Shown here one piece after another: positions 33,348 to 43,000 of a DNA stretch of 64,000 bases. A model generated the notes under the pieces. That model did not search any database, was not told where the DNA came from, and saw only the letters and a list, made by a program, of their open reading frames with translations. Within the stretch, counting starts at the first letter, position 1, and each line of letters begins with the position of its first letter. This DNA is from Lasiosphaeria ovina (taxonomy: Eukaryota > Ascomycota > Sordariomycetes > Sordariales > Lasiosphaeriaceae). A program made the position numbers and the translations under genes. The stretch lies in assembly GCA_033439765.1 (NCBI GenBank), contig JAULSN010000002.1, forward strand, positions 7,275,102 to 7,339,101. Direction: 5' to 3'.

Positions 33348-34426
33348 TATGATGCCGGAATTAATATGAGCTTTCAAGGTTGGCAAGCTGGAAGGGGCTC
33401 TTTTCTTCTTGTTGATAAAGTCCTCGACGTGTGGTAAATGTGCAGTGATTATCTAGCAGCTGTGCCGAAGAAATGCAGCTGGCTGGAGCGCTCGTTATTC
33501 TCGTTTGTCCCCTTTTCTCTTCAGTTCCTTTTCTTTTCCCCTTACCTATGTATTGTTTTGTGTCTGGGTGGCATAATTAGCAGTTCAGCTAGTCTAGATG
33601 GACCCCTCAACTGCCGGTTTCTGCGGAGAAGCTCGCTCCAGAGACCAAACCCGGCAAATCCTACCCAAACCACACTCTCGTTCGGCATATTCAACCCCCA
33701 GTTCTCCGCACGCTAACTTCATCGAGCCATGTGTGTCTGGATCACGCGTGTGGATGAGGTCCATGGGGAGTTTCCCAAGTTTTGCATCAGTTAATTAAAA
33801 TTGAACTGACCGAGTTTAAAGATAACCACTAGCTTAACGCAGTATAACATAATCACTTATAAAAGGGGAGGACGGGATTTCTCGCAGTAAACAAACCCCT
33901 GTCCGGGCGCAGTAGTGTGGCTTCCTGAGCCTAGAGCCACACGCAGGCATGCTCGCACATACCATGCCATGCTCACATTTACCCTACGTCGGGCAGCTCC
34001 CCTGCGCACTCTCTTATGTATAAATAACGAGACTTTTTTCCCTCTGTAAATAGCTTCTAATCTACATGCCTGTCTCAACACACTTCCCCAGCTCTATTTC
34101 ACCTGTGACAGAATTTTATCACAGTGACACCATAGTACCTATTATACACCCAACCTTCCAGCCACTTTGTCAGCAAAGTGGCTAGGTAGGTGACTAGGTG
34201 AGCTGACCCATGCACACAACCGAACCTGGATTGCGAATGCGATGGCTCCGCCTTCCCCGCTCCTTCGGCGCCAAGAGCAAAGAGCAATGGAAGCTGTTAG
34301 CTGTTGCTGTCCGACTTGACGGTGCTTCATGAAAAGACGGGTTTGGCGCCTAATCTACTCCGTAATCTATCTGTTTACTTATTTTTGCCATCATTGTGTC
34401 CATAGCTGGCACGCCACCAAGGTCCA
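33348..34426. other. divergent intergenic region
   Basis: About 1.1 kb between the P450 (minus) and the HET-domain gene (plus). Contains AT-rich stretches and CT-rich leaders; no gene recognised. Confidence 0.5.
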
Positions 34427-36271
34427 ATGCGGCTTCTCAACACGTCTAACGAGCAAGCTAAAGAGTTTCTCGGCGACATTCCCCGCTACTCGATACTGTC
34501 GCACACCTGGGGCCAAGAGGAAGTTAGCTTGTCTGATCTACTCCGCGGCCATGACCATTATCACAGACTAAGTGGTTATGCCAAGATAGCGGGGGCTTGC
34601 GCGGTAGCACGCCGAGAGGGCTTCGACTGGATCTGGATCGACACGTGCTGCATCGATAAATCTTCGAGCGCCGAGCTGTCCGAGGCCATCAACTCAATGT
34701 TCAACTGGTATAAGGATGCCGACGTATGCTATGCGTACCTGAGCGACGTCCTTGACCTGGATCTGGACGTGTTTGCTGCGAGTCGCTGGTTCAAGAGGGG
34801 ATGGACGCTGCAAGAGCTGATTGCTCCAGCCGTAGTCGTCTTCTTGGGCTCGACCTGGCGTGAGCTAGGCACAAAGGCCAGCCTGGCTGTCGAGATTGCA
34901 TCAATCACTGGCATTGATACTCAAGTGCTCTCACCACAGCCGGCCGCAATGGATCGCTCATGGACTGCGCGATACTACGGACGATGGACGGCACGTTACT
35001 ATCCCACGTCAATCCGGGCCGTCCTTGACGAATGCAGTGTTGCCCAGCGAATGTTGTGGGCGGCGAGGCGCGTCACCAGCCGCCTCGAGGACCAGGCCTA
35101 TGCCCTCATGGGTCTTTTTGGCGTCAACATGCCTCTTCTATATGGCGAAGGAAGCAAAGCCTTCATCCGCCTGCGGCGCGAGATCATGAACCAGTCAGAT
35201 GACATGTCTATTTTTGTGTGGAAATACAAATCTCGAGCTGCATTTCTGAGGCGGTCTGGTCTCCTCGCTCCCGCGCCAGAATGTTTTGAATCATATGGGG
35301 ATGTGCGCCCCTCTCCGTGGCCGAGTCCAGAAAGCAGCAGCAGCTCGTCAATTCCAGATGGCCCCTCTCCTCCGGCAAATTCTGCAACATACGAGGTCTC
35401 CAAGTCGCGCGTTCGACTGCATGTAGTGACCCTGAAGTCCTCCAGCCAGAGCGAGTTGGCACCTGGGGCCATGGAAACACCGCGTCTCGCCTTGGAGCGA
35501 CAAGACTCAGACCCGGAGACGTCTGCATATCTCGACTTTGCACAATTCCACCGTACCACGCTTGCCTCGCCATGGTCGGGCCCGCTTTTAGTCGCCATGC
35601 TGGAGTGCTGGACGTCATCCGGGCAAGTCGGTCTTGTGCTTTTCGACAATAAGGATGGATTCTGGAGTCGAGCCCACCTCCACGAAAACCGCGCACCACT
35701 GCTGCTAAGCGAAAGAAGCAGCGCTGTGAACATGCAGTCGCGACAGCACATTGATTGTGCGCTGGTCTTGGGCGACGGCCTGGCTAGGCCGCGTCTCCCC
35801 ATTGACAGACCATGGATCAGGTTCTCCTTGCAGGTGACCCGACTCGGTTATACTTCAGCGAGGGTCCAGCGCTTGCGTTACAAAGGGGTTGATAGATTCG
35901 AGGCGCCAAATGACGAGCTCGCTTTCTTGTACCCGTGTAACGACGCCGAATCCGGAATCCTGCTGCTGTTTGTGAACAAGGAGACGCCGGGCACCTACCC
36001 GCCCTTCTTGCTTTTATGTTCCAGGAATCTCGACGATATCGAGGTAAACGTTTCTGCTCTACGCCTCGAAACTGGTTCTGCAGCTGAAGTGGAATCTCCA
36101 ATCGTCTTAACATGGCGCGAGGGGCAACGAGGAACACCGGTATCAGCAGGCGGGAATGAATCGAGGGCGAACGAGACGAGGATTGCTCTTTCAGAGACTA
36201 TGGATCTTGCTATTAAGAATAGGCCTGCTCCGGATTATATACATATCGTTGTTCTCATCGAAAAGCGGTAG
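34427..36271 (+). CDS. HET-domain protein (heterokaryon incompatibility type)
   Basis: Single exon, 614 residues, starting MRLLNTSNEQ, the usual start of this class. HET domain blocks are in order: RYSILSHTWG (20-29), GFDWIWIDTCCIDKSSSAELSEAINSMFNWY (65-95), CYAYLSDV (101-108) and SRWFKRGWTLQELIAP (119-134), followed by the distal RLEDQAYALMGLFGVNMPLLYGEG. The C-terminal 350 residues have no recognised repeat or NACHT module. HET proteins trigger cell death after contact between incompatible strains or in NLR-linked immunity, acting in the cytoplasm. A short in-frame duplication (WTARYYGR/WTARYYPT) sits between the HET blocks. The frame is undamaged. Confidence 0.92.
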   Translation: MRLLNTSNEQAKEFLGDIPRYSILSHTWGQEEVSLSDLLRGHDHYHRLSGYAKIAGACAVARREGFDWIWIDTCCIDKSSSAELSEAINSMFNWYKDADVCYAYLSDVLDLDLDVFAASRWFKRGWTLQELIAPAVVVFLGSTWRELGTKASLAVEIASITGIDTQVLSPQPAAMDRSWTARYYGRWTARYYPTSIRAVLDECSVAQRMLWAARRVTSRLEDQAYALMGLFGVNMPLLYGEGSKAFIRLRREIMNQSDDMSIFVWKYKSRAAFLRRSGLLAPAPECFESYGDVRPSPWPSPESSSSSSIPDGPSPPANSATYEVSKSRVRLHVVTLKSSSQSELAPGAMETPRLALERQDSDPETSAYLDFAQFHRTTLASPWSGPLLVAMLECWTSSGQVGLVLFDNKDGFWSRAHLHENRAPLLLSERSSAVNMQSRQHIDCALVLGDGLARPRLPIDRPWIRFSLQVTRLGYTSARVQRLRYKGVDRFEAPNDELAFLYPCNDAESGILLLFVNKETPGTYPPFLLLCSRNLDDIEVNVSALRLETGSAAEVESPIVLTWREGQRGTPVSAGGNESRANETRIALSETMDLAIKNRPAPDYIHIVVLIEKR

Positions 36272-36301
36272 TTTTAAATTTTAAACCAAGTTACGGTAGT
36301 C

Positions 36302-37009
36302 TCAGATCTCAGCTACACTCATCCCTTCGCGTTTCTTTTTTGCTCGTACAGAGACTACTCTATCATAGCTCTCACTTCTCACTGCACTTGCAAGCACGGC
36401 CGCCTCGTTCTGCATCGGTACCCTGAGTCCCGCGCTATGCTTGACCTCGACGCGGCATTCCTCGCGGCACATCAACATGATCTGGCTGCCTATGCCCGGA
36501 TAGTGCACATCCTTGGAACTCCAGGCATGGACAGTGGGTATGTCGATGAAACTGTTCTCGGCCGCCACCATAGCGGCGCGAAGAACCGTCACCTGCCCGT
36601 CGCCGTTACTCTCTAGCTCGTCCCAGGCCGACGGCATAATGGAATTTATGAAGGCGACGCTGCGTATCTGGTGCTTGGCTTGTTGAAGCCTCTCGTTGCC
36701 CGTGTCGGGCCGGAGGAGAAAGGCGGATACCAAGGCGCCGCCGAGAGAGAAGGCGAGCACGGTGTAAAAGGACCCGTGAGCGGCTACGTAGTCGCCGAAC
36801 CTATTGACGGCGTCCATGCCGCCCGCCGCGGTCCCGTCGAAATACGAGTAGCATTGCTGGTTGGCTCGCATCAGGTCCCTAACACCTGGCGCCAGAGCGG
36901 CAGGAAAGGTGCCCTGGTGGAAGTCATAAACAAAGTCGGGACCGAGGTGTTGTCGGAGAGACGCTATTAAGCTGTTCGTTAGGGCATCGATTATCCAATT
37001 CTCAGTATC
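36302..37009 (-). CDS. FSH-type serine hydrolase, 5' end missing or unresolved
   Basis: Open minus-strand frame of 235 codons from a possible splice acceptor (CATAG at 37010) to the stop at 36302. The part shown by homology starts at SLRQHLGPDFVYDF. Fold landmarks are the nucleophile elbow LAFSLGG (the usual first Gly is Ala), an Asp in AWSSKDVHYPGIG and a His in VEVKHSAGL. These match the FSH1/ovarian-tumour-gene-like serine hydrolase family. The N-terminal strand with the expected CLHG motif is absent. I found no exon for it in the next 300 bp, where a plus-strand open frame begins instead. The gene is therefore either truncated by rearrangement or has a distant first exon; the only in-frame ATG (36871) is internal to the domain. 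Confidence 0.65.
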   Translation of the reverse strand, partial: DTENWIIDALTNSLIASLRQHLGPDFVYDFHQGTFPAALAPGVRDLMRANQQCYSYFDGTAAGGMDAVNRFGDYVAAHGSFYTVLAFSLGGALVSAFLLRPDTGNERLQQAKHQIRSVAFINSIMPSAWDELESNGDGQVTVLRAAMVAAENSFIDIPTVHAWSSKDVHYPGIGSQIMLMCREECRVEVKHSAGLRVPMQNEAAVLASAVRSESYDRVVSVRAKKKREGMSVAEI

Positions 37010-37700
37010 CTATGGGTGGTATTTGGACTCGGCTCGGACATATCCTCAAAAGCTATAATGGGCCTCCCCGATGAAGGGCATTATATGCTAGGGTATCCGT
37101 CTCTCCCGGTACCTCAAGTAAAGTGGGAATCTTCGGGAGGAGAAGAACTGGACGTATGGATGCGTGCAAAAGGTTATGTTGAGCTCGTGGTAAAAGACCC
37201 GGAGACATATGAACCCGAGCGATGGTCAGCACCGCCATACGCAAACCATCCGGGCCGCGAAACCACCCTCTCTGACCTTCACCGCCAGTAGCAGAAATAC
37301 GTACGCAAACATCCATACAGTCTGGGTAAATTCAACTGCCAGCATCTAGCTCGCTACCATAACGACGTTGCAAGGATCGCTTTCTGGTACCTGACGGCAA
37401 CTGGCGGCATGGCCTTGATCTCGTCCACAAGACGTGAACGGAAGCCGCACCGCCTCCAGGAGTTCCTAAACGGAGGCCTAAACCCTGCCGAGCTTGGCCC
37501 CGTGAAACATGACAAAGACTTCGTTAACCGCGGTCGAGCTACGTTTCTGCTTTTGGACCCGAGTACTGGCTTCGGGGAAGAACGTTATCGAAACCTTGGA
37601 ACGATTATCTCATCGATCTCTTTAAGGAAACTTCTTCTCTCAAAACACCATCGTCCATCCTTTCAAGTCAAGTCTAATCGAAACTCCACAGGAACAAGTA

Positions 37701-37747
37701 ACGTGTGTGATAAGCGAGCGCCGCAGACAAGCGAGCGCCGCACTTTT
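37701..37747 (+). repeat. left terminal inverted repeat of the Fot1-like element
   Basis: 47 bp, begins ACGTGTGTGATAAGCGAGCG and ends CACTTTT. Pairs with 39515-39561 with two mismatches. Confidence 0.9.
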
Positions 37748-37919
37748 CACCACCCTACCACATCTATCCTTAATTATATAACCATAACACTAGGAAATAA
37801 TAATAACTGAATCAGAAACAGATGAATTAGACGATTCTGTAGCCTCCTTATACGTACGTACATTATGGCCAGGCTTACTATAGACACCATAGCACCGAAT
37901 CTTCGTACGAGACCCCCCT

Positions 37920-39453
37920 ACACCACTACCATTTTGTCGTATTTCCTAGGCTAACTACTCACCCATAGCCTTCTAATCTAGTAGATCCTATACCTCTTAT
38001 ATAATAAGTGACCCTCTAAGCCGTATACGTGTTTTTTTGGCTCTCCGTCGCTTACTAAGCCCCTTATTAGCCTTTCGTAGTACTAAGACCTCCGAACGTA
38101 GAAGAGCCACCTCGTATATTATAGCTATTATACCTTTGGCTAATCGATCTATAGTAGTTAGTATCGGGGTTAGAGAGCTACCCTAATAGTTGGAAATTCG
38201 AGTTTTGATAAATACTAATTATAAAGTAGCCTCTCGAGGGTTATATAGCGTTTAGGAGGCCTAAGGTAATATTATAGTTAGGCTTAAGGCTGGGGGTATT
38301 AGGGTCCGAATATATATATTTAGCTTAGATATTACCCTCTCTAGGTTATACGGTATAAGGCTAGCTCCGGTAAAACCCCCCTAGATATTCTTTTCTATAA
38401 TCGAAGTAAAAAACGCCTCTCTAAATATATAAAGAAACTCTAACTTACTAATATATATAATATTTATCCGTATAAACTACTTAATTTAACGGCTATACGC
38501 TTTCTTTAAAGGCCTAAAGTAACTAATATCTAAAGGCTAAAGTATATATAAAGAGTATAAAGGTATATAAAGTATAATAATATTATACTCTTTATAATAG
38601 TTATCGAATTCTTTAGAGTAATAGCTTTCGTAATTATTAAGGATTAATAGCTAGTATATACCCTTTATATAAGATACTATATAGAAATCGAAGTAATAAA
38701 TCTAATTTATACCTTTCTTATTTATAGTCTAGTTATTATCGGTTATTACGATACGCTAGTCGGCTAGGAGGTTATATTCTTTATACTAGTTAGAAAGGTA
38801 ATATTACCTAATTAAGATAATAAATAATAAGATAGCCTAGCCTAGAGTATTTACTCCTTAGATAATTATAGCCTACTCTCGATTACTAGGTTAGGCCTAT
38901 TTAGCCTTACTACGGCCGTCTAAGGTAGTAATTACTATAGTAGCGATAATAATACCTATTATAAAGCCGGTCTCGTTAAAATTATAAATATCGTCGTTAA
39001 GGATACCGTATTTAACCTTAATATTATATATAAGGGTAAACTACTCGCGAATAATCGTTGGATCTTCGTATTTAGCCCTTTAGTAGTCGTATTTATATAT
39101 AAAACGCGTCCGAAGGTCTGGCTAGCGTTTAACGAAGTTATAAGCCTAGCGTTTACCGATAGGGGGCGCGTTACGTTCGCGTAGTAATCGGTTAGCTATA
39201 TCTTCTACGTAATAAAGCCGAGGATGGAATACGCGTGAATAGAGCTTAGTTATATATCGAATAATCGTTTGCTCCTCTAAATCCGTAAGCTTACGCGAGT
39301 TGGCTAGAATATCGTATCGTATAGGTATGCCGGTAAGTCGACGGCGAATAGTTCTATTATTAACCTCGTAGATTTTCGCTACGGTTCGTTTACTTAGCTT
39401 TTTATTATTTTTAATAGCTTTAGCGGCCAGAATTACTCTAGCTTCTTTAGAGA
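37920..39453 (-). pseudogene. Fot1-like transposase relic
   Basis: Minus-strand transposase remnant (5' end near 39453, 3' end near 37920) read through several in-frame TAG stops. Recognisable pieces run from the N-terminal DNA-binding helices (ILAAKAIKNNKKLSKRTVAK) to the catalytic region (ILNDDIYNFNETGF). All stops fit CAG or TGG to TAG changes. It cannot make a full protein. Confidence 0.75.
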
Positions 39454-39514
39454 TGGAAGCTATGGTTTTTGGTTGAGAAATGGAGTATTAAAGCTGGGGG
39501 GTCGCGACGCGTCA

Positions 39515-39561
39515 AAAAGTGCGGCGCTCGCTTATCTGCGGCGCTCGCTTATCACGCACGT
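39515..39561 (-). repeat. right terminal inverted repeat of the Fot1-like element
   Basis: 47 bp; read on the minus strand it begins ACGTGCGTGATAAGCGAGCG. Flanked outside by TA. Confidence 0.9.
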
Positions 39562-39833
39562 TATTTACGTACTTGCCGAGAAGTTATATAGCTTGCTCAG
39601 GGCCCGCCTTGCAGACGCTGCCGAGCTTCATGACCTGGTTCCCGGCCCCGTCAGCATCTCGAGGCACCCCGAGGGCAACAAGTCCGCGCACTGAGAGATA
39701 TAATAGACTATTATCAGATTCCCCAGTAACTTATGCTTATCGGCCTACTTATCCTAGTGAGCCTACCTATACTCATCGGCCCACTTTTACTTCTCGGCCT
39801 AGGGAACCTCATATTAGAGTGGCGGGGTCCGTG

Positions 39834-39838
39834 AATAA
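39834..39838 (+). repeat. target-site duplication AATAA, left copy
   Basis: AATAA directly abuts the left LTR; the matching copy is at 46746-46750. Confidence 0.85.
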
Positions 39839-40091
39839 TGTGATAGCGGTCAATAGCAACTAGGAAAAGGATCGCTAATATAGCTATACTATAGTCTAAG
39901 GATTCTAAGGTGAAGAAGAAAGGAAGAAAATCTATAAAGGTGCGATTGTGGTCGCGGGGTAAGTATGGGCTAGGGCTCAGGGAGCACGGACCTCTGGGGC
40001 TTACGGGAGGTCACGTACGACTAATCCTAATCGGGGCTAGTAATGAGCTTAAATCCGTAGTGGGGCCTTGGCGCTAGTGCTGACCGTGATA
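39839..40091 (-). repeat. 3' LTR of the gypsy element
   Basis: 253 bp; the inner end reads TGATA where the other LTR has TGACA, a CpA to TpA change. A polypurine tract lies next to it on the minus strand. Confidence 0.9.
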
Positions 40092-43000
40092 TTACTCCCC
40101 CCTTCCGAAAAAGGCTCGCCCTCGAGTCCTTTATATGAAAAAAAAAATTTTTGTAGCTACTAATAGTAATCGAATAAGTAACCTTCTAGAATAAACCGCT
40201 TTATTTCTTTCGTATTGATCGGCGTATACGTATAACTCCGGAGTCCATCGCTATATTATCGTCTTCGTAAGGTGGATCAATTTCGTCGCGCTCGTACGCC
40301 TCGCGCCACTATTATAATCGCTTTAGCGGGCCTATATTATCGGGGTATTGGTTATGGAAGTCGGCCAACTTCAGGGGCGTATTCTTGAATCCTAATATAT
40401 CGTATTACGTTGGATCTGGATCCTATCCGCGCTATTCCACCTAGTATTGGAGTACGTTTCCGTTTGTCCGGGAAGTAATAATCTTATTTACTTCCTATTC
40501 CTCCTTATTATTAAATAGCTCTCCTGGTAGGTTATTATTAGCCTATCCTAGTACGGGGTTATTTAGGTACTTCCTTAGGCGATCGGCGTGAAATACTAAG
40601 GAGCCCTTCTAATCGTCCGGGACTTCTAGTTAGTAGGAGTATCCTATTATACTAAGGATCTTATAGTAGCGGCGTATTAACGGGTAGTCTAGCTTATCGC
40701 TCGGGCGGTTAGTAGACTAGGATTTCTTAATAATAAAGACGTAGTCGCCGGGACCGAAGTTAGGTTCCCTACGATACTTATTAGCCTACTTCGCCTACCT
40801 CTATTATACTAAACGTATCGTATCTTTGGCCGAGTTAATAAATCCCTATATACGTTTCGCTATATCCTAAGCTTCTTATCTATTAAGCCGTTCGTAGTAG
40901 GGAATAGTAGTATCGAAGGGGGTCCTCGCGCTCTAGTTAAACGGTAAGTTTATCGGGAAACCTATTAGGACCTCGTATAGGGATAGTCCTATACTATTAT
41001 ATAGTAAGGAGCCCGCTATAGCGTTTATAGCGGGTATCGCTTTAGACTAGTTATCCTAATAATAGTTAATAAAAGGTCGTAGACGTTAGTCGATATATTA
41101 GTTTATGATTTCTACTTAGCTAGCGCTCTAAGAGTATCTAGTAGAAGAGAGCTTCTATTTAATCCCGAGTAGTCTAGATATTTCGTCGGTAAAGTCCGCT
41201 ATGAACTAGGGTCCTCGATCTAATCCGACTTCGTAAGGTAATCCAAATACTCGATAGGGTCCCTTATAGTATATTAGGGTAGCGTCCTTAGCCGTAGCGT
41301 TCTTATAATAGGGGATATACTAGGGTTATTTACTAAGTCTATCTATTATTACGAGAATATTATCGAATCCGTATCGGTCTAAGGGTTAGCTTTTGAAGTT
41401 AATAACTATCGAAGACTAAGGCCGGAGTAGAATAGGTAAAGGATATAGTAAACTAGGGGTCTTATCCCTAGGGTAGCGTACTAGTTAGTAGGCTATATAG
41501 TTCGTAACGTATTAGTTAAAGAACGTCCTTATTTCGGGCTACTAGTAGTATAGCTTTAAGAGTTTGAAAGTTTTATTACGCCCGGGATAAGCCGTAATAA
41601 TTCTACTATAAACCTTTTTCATAAGTAATATCCGGAGGTTATCCTTTCCTAAGACTACTAGTTTTCTATTACGTATAAGGAGTCCTAATTCGGATAGGGC
41701 GAACTTGGTATCTCCCTATTACGCTCTCTCTCGCTATACGCTTATCTCCGGATCCTTATAATTAGCGGTAATAATCTCGTTAATAACCTCGATACCTAAA
41801 GGTGGAGCTGGCGGTTCGTCGTTCTTTAGGAGGGAGATCTTTAGGGCTAGCGTACTAGTCTACTCCGGGGAGGGGAGTTTATCTCCTTTATCCTAGGCTA
41901 GTATACTAATTTGTCCCTCTAGTAGTTTAAAGATCCGTATATAACGTTCCGCTTTACGCTTCTCTTTAATAGTAATTAGATCTTCTATTTTACGGGAGAG
42001 CGCGTCCGTTATAATATTCTCCTTCCCTAGTCGATACGTAAATTAGACGTTATATCGTAATAAATTATCTTATTAGTTCGCTTATCGCTAACCTAATAGT
42101 CTCTTCTCCGAATAGAACTTAAGAGCCTTATAGTCGGTAACGGCGAGGAATAGTTTTTATAACCCCTATAGTATAGTACGCTAGGTTTCCAGACCTCTAA
42201 CGATAGCGAGGAGCTCTTTATCTTATATCGGGTAATTATACTCGGCTCCTTATAGGGTTTCCGAATAATAGGCTACTAGGTACTATTCGCCATCCTCCCC
42301 TATCTACGTAAGTACTCCTATAACTATACCGTTCGAGGAGTCCGTTTCTATACGGGTTTCTATATAGAAGTCGAAGTATCCGAGTAGTAGGGCGGTGAGT
42401 AGGGAGTACTTAAGCTCCTTAAATACCTCCTAATAATAGGGTAACTATACGAATAGTTAGTCTTTCCTTATAAGGTCCGTTATAGGGCGGGCTATCTAGC
42501 TATAATTTTTAATAAACCGGCGGAAATAGTTATAGAACCCGAGGAAAGACTAGATCCCTTTTACGGTCGTAGGCCTTTCCTAGTTTCTAACTATAGAGGT
42601 CTTTTCTAGGTCTACGCGTATACCGTCTTTTCCGATAATAAAGCCTAAGTAGCGAGTCTCGGTAACGTAGAACTTATATTTCTTAATATCGGCCTAGAGA
42701 CCGTACTCTCTTAACTTAACGAGGACCTTTTTAATATATTCCTTATATTCCTCTAGGGAGTTAGAAAAGATAAGAATATTATCGATATAGATACTATAGA
42801 ATATATCGAGGTATTCTACTAATACTTCGTTAATAAATCGCTAGAAAGTAGCGGGTCTATTAGTTAACCCGAAGGGTAGGACTCGGTACTAGTAGGACCC
42901 GTACCTTATCCTGAACGCGGTTAATTTAATATTATCGTCGTAGATTCTTAGCCTATAGAAGGCTTACTAGATATCGATTTTAGTAAAGATCTTCTTACTA

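Larger units (their letters stand above)
37701..39561 (-). mobile_element. Fot1/pogo-type (Tc1-mariner superfamily) DNA transposon, RIP-inactivated
   Basis: 1,861 bp, bounded by 47-bp terminal inverted repeats (37701-37747 and 39515-39561) that differ at two positions, both transitions. TA target-site duplication at 37699-37700 and 39562-39563. Each TIR holds two copies of the subrepeat AAGCGAGCGCCGCA. The minus strand encodes a transposase relic from about 39450. It has an N-terminal helix-turn-helix region (ISKEARVILAAKAIKNNKK, RTVAKIYEVNNRTIRRRL) and then YNFVKR, YKYDY, IYNFNETGF (the first catalytic Asp of the DDE triad is now Asn) and PSNRE. Several TAG stops occupy Trp/Gln positions. 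Size, TA duplication and protein order fit Fot1-like elements of filamentous fungi. Confidence 0.88.
37016..39694 (+). pseudogene. broken host gene split by a DNA transposon (possible LRAT/NlpC-like fold)
   Basis: A plus-strand frame runs 37016-37700, with one TAG at 37289-37291 inside a CAG-TAG-CAG context. It then continues in the same frame at 39564-39694 once the transposon and one TA copy are removed, ending at a TGA. The first ATG in frame is at 37058. After the stop the segment HPYSLGKFNCQHLARYHND resembles the NC-box region of LRAT/HRASLS-type cysteine hydrolases (H...YSL..NCQHF); this is a weak, motif-only resemblance. The TAG is explained by C to T at CpA (CAG to TAG), the RIP signature. 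The gene is dead in this strain: one nonsense codon plus an insertion. Confidence 0.55.
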
